55,847 nt of DNA from assembly GCA_000934455.1 (NCBI GenBank), contig KN883923.1:43899-99745 (forward strand), given 5' to 3'. The stretch is from Apostichopus parvimensis (Eukaryota; Echinodermata; Holothuroidea; Aspidochirotida; Stichopodidae). Below are positions 39,101-51,100 of this stretch, piece by piece (the stretch's first letter is position 1; every line of letters starts with the position of its first letter). The notes beneath the pieces were generated by a model. The model saw nothing but the letters and a program-made list of their open reading frames with translations, was not told the origin of the DNA and did no database searches. The translations under genes and the position numbers were made by a program.

Positions 39101-42100
39101 ATTAGAGTGTTTCTAACTATTTAGGTAGGTCGACATGACAGGTATGAAGGTCATTCAAATTTTCTTTTAAGAGTTATAGTGTTTACAAGGTATGCAGACT
39201 TTGACCACTGTTGACTTCACATGACTGTTGAAATCAACAGAAAGCAATGGGGTTCTTCTACTCAAAAAGCTTGATCCATACTCTATACATGTATGAAGTT
39301 GAACTACAGTACCATATACTGTTTGAGTGTTTACAGGTCACAGCCCTGCATGCATCATACATACACCATTACCATAGAATACACTTCCTTTTGCATTCAG
39401 CAAGGAATGTAACATAATGTTCAGATATTAAAGCTACTGACCTTGTTCCAATTCATAAGCTAAATCAGAGATGTCATCAATATCCTGTTTGGGCCGGTTA
39501 CATGATTTTAAGTCATCATGGACTCCTCTGATGGCACTAATCAGCAGAGTAAGTTTTTCAATACCCCTATGTCGCTCTTGCCATGTATCAAAAAGTTGCT
39601 CTCCGACAAGATCCAAATGGGAGGAATCAACAGGAATGTCTTGTTCCATATGCTTAGCCAGTAAGCGAAGGTACTTTTTAGCCCTATGCAAAACTGTCTC
39701 AATGACACTATCATGCAACCTTCCATGATGAGGTTTACCTGAGGAGAGATCAGCAAAATACAAGTTGATGTTAGTTTGTAAATGAGACATAATTTCACGA
39801 TTTTCACTTTCTTGGTTTAACAGTATGCAAAGTCCCCAGTCTTCTGACTGGCACCGACCAAGGAGGAAGAGTTAATATGACCTTCAAAAAAGGCTGCTGT
39901 GGACAGAAAGGTTTGGCTAGGATGGGATGCAAATCAGTGCTCTCAGTCAATTACTAGTCCCATGTTCTACCAACTGAGCTATTTAGCCTTTAGTGTAGTT
40001 GGTGCTGAACCCTCTATAGTCATTTCTGTTATAGGTTTTAGTTACAAGCACAAATACCTTGACTACTGTGGAAGCAGTGATCACACTCCACTTTTTATTG
40101 ATATAACCGGGAAAGTGGCAGGGAATGGATTTCAAGAGAAATTCAAATTACTATACATGAATAAGTAAACTACAGACTGAAAACTGAACGGGAAATTATA
40201 ACGAATTGGAAAGAGTAAAGAAATCTTAATTTATAATTATATATAGGCTAACAATAATGAAGGACTTATAATGGTTAGAAATCCACTATGCAGATCCCTC
40301 AAGGCACAAAGAAAACAACCAATATATAACAACAACAAAAAATCAAAGGAATTTAAGGTAGTCAGTATAGGCCCCAAATTATAGCACGCTAAAATTGAGC
40401 AAGTAAGTTTTCAAAAAGTACTTTCATGGAGTTCTTTACTCTCCAAATTGTTCTCAGACAATTTTTATGGAACACACAAGATGACTGAATGTCCAAGTGA
40501 GGAAAATTTGACCGTATTAGAATATCTAGCATATTTGGGGCCAATACAGCATACCTTTAAGGCTTGCACTGTCAAATTAAGCCTTAGCCATTGAATAAGG
40601 TTTTTGTAACTTATGAAAAGTACTAATACTTAAGACCAGCCTAATTTAAGAGGCAATAAGTGCAACAACTAAAGATCTGCCTCAATGCCATCCTCAAACT
40701 GTGCTTTTGTATGTGTGTATGCGTGTATGTATGTATGTATTTTAGATCCTCCTGCAAGCAGGAAGTCGCGAAGAAGCCATCATCGGCTTATCAAATCCGC
40801 AAGCTGACTGAAGTCAGTCTCTTAGATTCATATTTAATGTCCATGATTATGAATTGTCAATTGTCAACAACTCTGTAACTGGACGACATATAATTAATCT
40901 TGGAGTGACTCGAACCAGGGACCTTATGATTGAAAGGCACTTCGTTTTTGCCTCTTCAGGAGAGACAACTTATTGCATGTTGCATACAACATTATGCAAT
41001 ATAGTGCATACACAAAATTTTCAGTTTGAGTGTTGCTATACCAGGAATCCAAGTGATTCATTGCCACATTTGACAGTATACCTGTCTATATGTATAAACT
41101 GTGTACAGTCATTTCCAGTGGATCCAGAAAACAAAGCTCTACTTTTGGAGCTATCACAATTACAGAACTTGATCTCTGTTGACCTCCAATGCATTTTGAC
41201 AAACACACCAGTAATCTTGTACCCACTGAGGTGGATTTATGAAGTAAATTCAAGGTTCACTTCTGGAGTTACTGGATTTACTGGGTTTTCAGACCTGGAC
41301 TATATAGTGTTTTAAACCCTGCATTGGAAAGAAACTTGCTAATGAAGGTACAAATTGAGGCTGTAATGCTTGGTTTCTAGAGAAGGAAGTTTTGACCCAA
41401 AACAATTGATGTGATTCTTGTACTTACCACGGGTCACATGTGCACCAAATATGAGGTTCATTTATCGTGTTTACAAATCAAGGGTGTCATACACTTGCCT
41501 GCCTAAGCAAGTCACCATAAATTCACAGATTACATTACAGACAATGATTAATGATGGAAAACTCGTCAATTTAAATACAATCTTGTTGAGCATTGCCTCT
41601 ATTTAGTAATTGGAGTAACTGACCTCCTTTGATGAAGTAAACAAGTTCTCCATAACCACAGCTTTGTAGAACTTCCAAGAACTTTGCCTCAGACTCTTTG
41701 TAACCTTCATGGATATCTTCCTTCCACCATTTTGTAAAGGTTGCATCAGCAATATCAAACATGCTCGCTTCCTTTGGCCTGTCTGGCCTGTGCTTGATTT
41801 TCAATTTTTTCACAAGAGTTTGGAAAACTTTTGTATCACTAGCAATGACTTCGATATGCCACGGCTTGAATGGAAAAGGTGGTGGATCTGTTAGAAGAAC
41901 AACAGTGTAAAATAATAAATTTCAATTTTTGACATGAATTACGACCACCAGCCAAATGGGATTTAAGTTTAAATTTCATGGTCACAGCCTTCTCACACAC
42001 AAATTTTACATGGTTAATCCCTGGTCGTTGCAGTTTGTGACAACCCAAAAACCCAAGTGTGCACCCTGCTACCATGTCACTACAGTGGCCACATCAACAT

Positions 42101-45100
42101 ATCTCATTCTGGAAGACTTCCCATTGGCACAGCAACAAACTAGCACATGAAACTATATTAACAATTCCCCTGCAGGTCCCCATATATACACCCTGGTGAA
42201 TGTGAGGCAATGGAGACTAAATGCCTTGCCCAAGACCACAACTTTAAGGTCAATATTGCATTTATCTGAATTTTTAGCATTTCCATCCATCGTCACTGAC
42301 CTATCAGCAACTGTGATTGAAGAAAGAGAGATTACTGAGATAGAACTTTTACTTGGCGAATACTAGATGTAAAGTAATTAGCTGTTGTCCCCCCAAACAA
42401 TTATGCATGAAATCCACACCTTTTTATTCATATGATAAAACTCAACCAGTCAAATCATCTCTATCACATGACGCCAGATAATACCAAATGCTCCTGTTTC
42501 GCTCATAATACGTACATTGAGTTACTATACTACTATTTGTAGATGAACCATGCATACAGCCTATCAAATATACTGTACTAGATATGTATTGATGTTATAT
42601 ACTGAACTTGCACAGACAACATGTACTATTACTTGCCAATGCATGATAAAATGACAAAGCTAGTATTGAAAGTTCTATTCACATCTAGCCTATTGTTCTC
42701 ATCCATAAAGATTCCTTTCTGTACACAGATTAACAGTGCACTAGGTCTTTGGTAAATTCCAATGTACGTTCTAAAAGGTTTGCTAACTAGGTGAGGCTAC
42801 AGTAATATTAACATTTTGTTCAATTTAACCAATCAGTGTCCATGACTCTTGGTATTCTCTGTCACGTCTGACAGCCGAGTAAAAGTTGCTAAATAAACAA
42901 TTTTCAACACATATTCTCCTTTAATGATCTGGCCAGGATTCGACCAAGCAACCCTTAGATCCCAAGTCCACTGCATTAGCCATTTGACTACAACTCCCTT
43001 GTGACTGTTATTACTGCTTAACCACTTAGTTATGGAGACTGAAACCATATAGCTACCAATAAAAAGAGTTAAATTAATTATTCCAATTACCAAGGAATCC
43101 AAAGATACACAATAGTATATCATTTTAAGTCCTCCAATGTTGTCATATATGTGTTCTCTGAATTGTTACGCTAACCAAACCATTCACATTGAAATTTTGA
43201 GTGATTGTTAATTGCTCTCCTGGATTTTTCCACATACTTCTGAAATTTGAAATGAAGCCTTTTGAACCATCAGGTGGCTTTCCGTCTTGTTGATGGTTAT
43301 CTGATGGCCAGGATGTGCCACCCGTTTGTCTTGAGTTTGTCACAAAATGATGTTCATTCATATTCATTGATGAAGGCAGAATTCTAACCATATTTGACAA
43401 TGCCGGCAACATTTTGTTATTCTCATCTTCTTGATCTTCACTCTTTCTTGCAGACTTTCCTTTCACTTTTGATGGTGTCTCTCCTTTTTCATAAAGGAAG
43501 ACACAAGTTATGGACAAAATGTGCATTTATATAGAAACGATTAAGAAAGTGGTTAGTTGCTCTCACTGATGAAAATCAACGTATGAAAATCCAGAAAGCC
43601 AATTGGTGAATAGTGAATCCTTACCATGAGAACATTCTAGATACAGAATCTCTGTGACACAAGATTTCTAAGCATTGACTAGAATTGTCTTCAATTGATC
43701 AGCAAAGTTATTGAACTAATGCAGATGTATTACCAATCAAGGTAACGTACATTTACTTTAGGAACTTGTGTGCTTTCAAAGTTTCTATTGACATCAAGTG
43801 ACCCTTGACCTTCACAGAAAACCTCATATATGTGTTGCTAACTACCATTTATGTACTTAATTCAAGATTTATATTTTGACTTTTCAGGTTTACCATGTTT
43901 CCAGAGCTTGGTTTCCGTTGAACCAAAATGACCATTGACTTGCACTGAGAACAATAAGATTCTTGTAACCACTAAGGCGGAGTCCATTTCAAGAATGAGG
44001 CTAGTTTGCCATATATATATATTAAGTTTTAGGCCAGCAATGTCACACACATGCACAAGCAAACAGGCTTGCCATCACCATCCTAGATTCCCTTTGCCTT
44101 TAACACAGAACCAATGCTTTGATTTCTTAGGACTTCAACATTTTAAAATAAACAGCATTTTCAACACTTTTTTTAAAATGTCTAACCATATTTATTTTCA
44201 ATCAGGGACATAGTTAGACTTCTATTTGTAGGGGGCCCAATGCTCTTCTAGGGGGCAGACATGATCTATTTTCTAAAAAAATAGATTTCTGACAATTTCT
44301 TTTGGGGGCCTGATAGCTACTTAAGGGGCCTAGCCCCCTTCCCACTATGGCAATGTCACAAACACACAAGCACGCATGTTATCACCATCCCAGATTCCCT
44401 TTGACAATTAAGGAACTAAATGCTTGCTTTCTTAAGACTTCAACATTTTAATATTAACAACATTTTCAACACTTCCTTTTAGACTTAATAACCATATTTA
44501 CTTTCAATCAGGGGGCCTGATAGCTTTTTGGGGTGCATAGTGCCCTTCCCACTAAAACTATGCCACTGCTTTCAATTAATTTGTTTTAGATTGTTAGTAA
44601 TGAGAGCTTCTCCTTTTTCCATTCTTAAAATCTAATTAATAGCTTTTCCTACTCTGTTTCTTCTAATCTTTCCAGCTCTTCTGGCACAAATGTTGATTTA
44701 ATTCTTATAAAAATGCAATGTATGTTCTTACATTAATTTGTGTTTGCAGGTTTCATCTGTTTATATCCCATAAAAATAGCAAATACATATTAAATGACAG
44801 CAGGCACCTATAACACTCCATAGAAATTCAACATAGGCTGGAGTACACACTGATCAATGCAGATGAATATTAATGTTAAGACAAGGCAACAAAAGAACAG
44901 CTTTTCTAAAGCCACCAACTCACCAGCTGTCTCTTCACTCTTCCAAGTTTTAGAGGGGAATTTGATGTCACTGCTACTGAAACTCTGATGATCATCTGAA
45001 TAAAACATATGCAGAGAAAGCGTATTAGTATGAAAACAGATATGCAGATAAAGTTTTATCTGGCCATATAAAGCGAGATATAACTGGATATACATGTAAG

Positions 45101-48100
45101 ACTGTATGCTCTTACATAGTGTATTTTCATTGAGATTTACATTGCCCTATATTTAGTACTACACATATTTCAATGGTAAAGCACTTAAGACAGTGTACAC
45201 ATGGTAGGGGTAGAGAGCAGAAGGAAATTTAGTAGAAAGGATTGGTACATTAAGAAAAGGTGATGGAGATTCGTAAAAAATAACCTATTAATGTCAGGAC
45301 ATTGGCAAAGGATTCTATAGTGAACTGAACAGTCAGAAGGAAGACATTTTTTCGAACGGATGGAAACAACATATTTTGGGACTGAACTTCGGAACTTGAA
45401 TGGAACATATATCGCCTTCCTGGAACTTATTTACTAAAGCAAATATATTAAATAAAGGAATAGCACAATGCAATTTAGTATCAACCTCTACAGGACCACC
45501 AAGAATAAAGAACTCAACCTTCAATCAGTATTTTTAAGTGTACTAGTGGTACCGCGCGATGCCAGTTTAAAGTTTAAGTATACTTTTACAATACAGTGTA
45601 TACACAAAGACTCTCGTATAAGTAAAATAGCTGTCAGAGCGTGCATGCTAAATTTTGAACAGCGGTCATTTTATGACCATAGCAGTCGGATTAGGTAACA
45701 GCATGGAGCTTTTTGAGTGATATGTTTGAGGCCTGCAGATTTTTAAGTCCAAGATAAGTTGATCTTTACCTCCAATTAAGCCTTGCTTTTTTGGTCTAAT
45801 TGTCTGGAGGGTTTTTCAGACACAATTTGAAATGATTTTGAAATCTCTTTCAAGTTGAAAGCATTGTGAGTCATAAATAAAACTGTGTGTCACAAAAAGT
45901 TATGTACACAATTGGGTTTGGAATGTGCTGGAAATAAAGTAATCCCAACTTTATATGTCTTCGTCATTATTTTGAGAATTGTGTCGATGAAAGAACTTGC
46001 ATACCTTGCAGAGACTGAAGACAGCCTAGAGACGGCAGAGAGATGGGCATTTTGTCATGAAGCAGGCTTTCAAGTGCCAATTTATTCGTGGAACATTTTG
46101 TCATGCCAGGATATTTTATTCTCTTAACCATGTAATTTTGTTCTGACGGTCATATTGCCTTAATAATCGTTTGAACAGAAGACCCTTTTTTAATATTAGT
46201 TTTTTATTTGTAAAGGCTTGGACATACTGTGGGTAAGGTGAAACAAGAAGAAACAAAATACCTGCTGATGGATCAAGAAGGAAATGTAATTAATGGCCAG
46301 ATAATTTAAGTAGTAAATAAAGAGTTGCTTTATCTGCGCCATATATTGTTTTTATTTGGTTTCAAATTATATTTCTTTACATCGCCAGATGAAGTTCTGG
46401 CACAGATGAAGCCATTTTTTTTTAACTAGTTCAATCTGGATTTATCATAATATGGGACAGTAATGGATTTGCCAAGGGCAATATATGGATGTGGCATATA
46501 TGAGCCAGATATGGATTTCTAAGTAATGGGCCAGATATGGATTTGCCATATATGGGCCAGATATGGATTTGCCATATATGGGCCAGATATAGATTTATAA
46601 TTAATGGGCTAGATATGGATGTGCCATATATGGGCCAGATATGGATTTGCCATATATGAGCCAAATATGGATTTCTCAGATATGGATCAGCTATATATGG
46701 GCCAGATATGGATTTGCCATATATGGGCCAGATATGGATTTGCCATATATGGGCCAGATATGGATTTGCCATATATGGTCCAGATATGGATTTGCCATAT
46801 ATGGACTATATCTGGTCCAGATAAAAATTGACCCATATAAAGTTTTATCTGAGGAAGATATGGCCTTTATCTTATATCAAGTTATATCTGCCCAATTCTT
46901 GTTATGGCCAGATATAAATTCCATATATGGCACAGATATGGGCCAGATACAAATTGCCATAATTGGGCCATATATGGATTTTGAGTAAGGGAAGAAGATA
47001 TTGTTGGTATTAGGTAGGCCTATATCAAACACATTAATTTAAGATAAAAACTGGAACAAATGCAAAAGAGACAACAGGGCTAAAAAACAAAAGACAAACA
47101 GTTTAACACATGTATAGAATAAAAAATAAACAACTGCTTTTGGGACATCGTAAGGATGGTATTATTGTGACCACATGGCGTTGGTGTCTGGTAACAGAGA
47201 AAGACTTGGAAGCAGATGTGAAGAGGAAGTCATATTAGACTTAAACACAGATAATAATTTCCGTTTCAAGATACAAGCAAATTCATGAGTTAAGAAATTT
47301 GTATTCAGAAGTTATTCTGAAGTTGTGTACCTTACATAACTGTATTATAGCAAGGTGAACAATGGAACTTTGCAAGCTCCTCTTTGTGATATAATTGGAT
47401 CAGTGCTGAGTAGTTCAAATCGTGTCTATATCTGTGTCAAGATTCGGGATTGTCGAGAGCATGTACAACCAAGTGTGAATTATTACTGAGCTGTTGCAAT
47501 ATGCTCATAGCAAGGGTAGCAAAAATCACTTGGCAATGATGTAAGAGGTTCGGTGTGAGGCTTCCCTAACGGTTTCAATATTACTAATAGAACATTACAT
47601 CAGAATACAGTTGTACCTCTGAAGTAATGTGATACTATACTGTACCTGACGGGAGACTGGTGTGAATCAGTCTGATGGCTGATTGCTCCACCATGACAGT
47701 GGAAGTTGGTTTATTTGGTTCATAGACAGATTTTCCATTGTAAAATCCATTAGTATTTACAGCAGGCTTCTTAAATCTCTCCTAAAGAATTGCAAAGTAT
47801 TTCATAAAGACTAAGTAACATGCAATTTCTTCAAATTTAAATATACATATGAGCAGTCTAAGGCTTGATATATCCCATTCTACCATCTACAGTTTCTCTA
47901 TTCCTTCAATTCTTCTACTGTATGATAACAGTCACTTGAGGCTTAAACAATAATCAAATGGGTACATTCGGGATACGGTCATTTTTATAACTAGATTTTT
48001 AATTTTTTACCAGAAATTTGGCCAGCCATGTTTACAAAGAAGTGATGTTCAGAGCACCACTTGCATAAATTAATTTGAAATTTAAATTAAAGTGGTAGAT

Positions 48101-51100
48101 TACATATGATTGAATTTTTTTAAAGGTTATGTCGGAATCTCATTTAAAGAGGGTCATACTACTTTATTAAAGTGAAATTACTGAGATTATTACATTGATA
48201 TAAGAATTCAACACAAGTATCTTACCAGTTCAACAGCAAATAGAATGTTTCCTTCACAAACTACTATGTTTACAATTGTCCCTTTAACCCAGGTCTTCTT
48301 TTGTGGTGAATCTGTAAGGAATGCTTCAGCTTCCACAGTTACCCCTACTTTCAACTTTGTGGGTTGGGGAACATCTTCTGTGCCAAGGTCTGCAGCTCTG
48401 CAGTGCTTTACTTTCTTTGTAGTCTCCTGTTGAGTTGGTATGTCTGGTCTTCTTTCAGGGACCAATTTATTAATTGGTAAAAATATTCCGTGTGAGGGCT
48501 CACACGTAAAATATCTTTTTGAAATATGTGTTCCACTGCAATTTCCATGATTGGTCTGAATTACAAGTGAAGAACTTATTAAAATATTTGCATCAAAAAT
48601 AACAGTTTACATTGTTTTAAGCTGCTTGCATTGCAGAAACTGGAACAGTGCTGTTTACATTAATAGATCCCTAGAAATGTCCTGCGGATTTATTTACAAT
48701 TGTCTATGATTGTGGGTTTTAGTATAAACTGTGTAGAGAACAAACTTTCTAAAAGAGATTAAAGAAGTCATTGAAAATCATCTAATGTTGTATATTCATG
48801 AATCATAGGATTGGGGTAGCTATTGTTATCACGAATATTATAAAAGACTGAATACAGTTTTATTTCATCCAGGTTGACTGGTTTGCAACTAGCCAAAATT
48901 AGGTGCTTTCCATTGTTTTCATATTTATGACCTGTGAGAAAGCGGCTGATTTTTTCTGATGATATTGACAGCCCATAAGTTTATACACTTATTTGGGCCC
49001 CAAAACATTCTGTCAAGTTTTCATTTTTGAAATATTTAACTGTTTATGAGCCTACCATTCTTACATGTGTAAAGTTCCATTGTGTTATTTTGTGAGAACT
49101 AACACAGAGTTGGAAACAAGAGTATAGAAATGGCATGAGACAATAAATACCATTTGTGGAAAATCCAACACAGCAACATTTTAATGAACCAGAAAGCCAA
49201 CTAGCCAACTGTGATTCCTTGCCACCTTCTGCATGAAAACATCCTAGAGTGACACTACAAGCAAGATATTTTAGTGTCGAACAATACTGACATAAGAATG
49301 ATCACCAAGGTTCTTGCACTGATGCAGACCAACCTACCATTTATAAGTTCATCCAAGCCTTACGTCTGGGGTTATCAGGTTATGAGATTGAAGTTCACCT
49401 TTGTTGACTGCAATGGCCTTTGACCTCCACCAATTTCAACATGGTTCTTGTATTCACTAAGTGATATTTACATACCGAGTGCAAACTTCAACCAAGATGT
49501 GCTTTTTGAGATAACATGTTTACAAAGAGATTTTGACCACTGTTGATCTCAAATGACCTTCCATCTGCACCAATTCTAATAGGACTCTTGAACTCACCCA
49601 GTGTCAAAACATACAGTACCATGGATGAAGTTGATCTATCATGTACTTTTCGAGTTTTCCATCCTCACAAGCCAATGCCATGCAGTTATGCACACTCAAA
49701 ATGCATATAAGCAGACAGGTGTGTTTTACATTTGAGGACTGCATGGATTTTTTCCATTGTTCACATTCATGTAACCTAACCTAAACAAACTTAACAATAG
49801 AATTCTTCTTAGGACTAGGAACTCTTTTGTTAAAGTCCTCAGTCAGAACAAAAACAAGTGCACATGCACACACGTACATACACCTCGAAGCCTTGGATAT
49901 ATCTTACAATGGTATCAAGACCAGCCGCCTGAAAGTTTTGTGATTCCTCAAAATTGCCTCTCAACTATCTGACTATTGCAGAACAAGTGAATTAGTCCAA
50001 GAACTAAGTGAGAACCAGAAAAGACGAGAGATTCCCAGCTCTTATGTATATGCACCACGTGGGCATCAACCAATTACTTCAATGGTAAGGATTTCACAAC
50101 ATAAATTTGTTATTCCAAAATGTTTTAATATCCAGAATGAACAGTCTTCCTATGCGAAATATAAACACATAGATGTTCTACATATGATCAAATGGACATT
50201 TTCCAGTAACATTTTTAGCTAGCAAATCAGCTCTGCCACCAACCACCCCTTTAATATTTGTATTTAATGAAATGAGAGTTACATGACATTGTTTGTTCAT
50301 TGTGAAATATTTGCATTGCTAACTGCCAAAGCTAAAGACATATATAAATCAAAGAGAATAAGGCCAATTGTGAGACCATTCGAGATAGCCTGTTGACTGC
50401 TTGAAGCTCAGCTGTAAACTGATAAGGGCCACTTCAATTTGTGTAACTCACCCAAAACAAGAGTATCAACTCTTTTAATCAGATTCCATTTCCTGGCTGA
50501 CACTGTATTGTTGGAAGTTTTCTACATTATATATTGAGCCCTTTCACAAAACAAAACTGACTGAAGGTGATCAAACAAAATCCACCAAAAGAAAATTATA
50601 GCATCAGAGAAACCCCACTTTAATTCTAGCGTTAATTTTGGAGTTATTGTTTACAACGATTTCAGACCTTGACACATGTTGACCACATGTGACCTTAACC
50701 TCTAACAAATTCAATAGGGTTCTTGTTTTCACGAAACTGGATCTACACACCAAGTACGAAGGTCAAACAGAGATGTATTATTTGAAGTGACTGTCTTTAC
50801 AAATTTTTCAGATTTTGACTTCTGTTAACCATAATTGATTTTTGAACTTCACAGAAAATGATGACCAGTTCTTGCACTCAATAAGAGTAAGTATAAAGTT
50901 AATCCTCCATGAACTTTTTGAGCTATGGTGTTTACAAGCAGGTGTCACATACATACATACATACATACACACATACATACATACACGCATACGTACATAC
51001 ACACATACATACACATGCCATCTTCATCGCATAAATTACTTTTACCTTCAGCAAGGGATCAAAAGATTCATTGCTATGTCCTGTATGCTGCTAAAAGAAT

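Noticed and set aside
26800-43526. Two tandem CYLD genes
   Set aside because: There is only one N-terminal exon, one of each CAP-Gly and one USP domain; the duplicated parts are linkers and death modules inside one frame.
46431-46988. Long repetitive reading frames on both strands
   Set aside because: They arise from the 26-bp minisatellite, which is open in several frames; the period is not a multiple of three and no splice or start context supports them.
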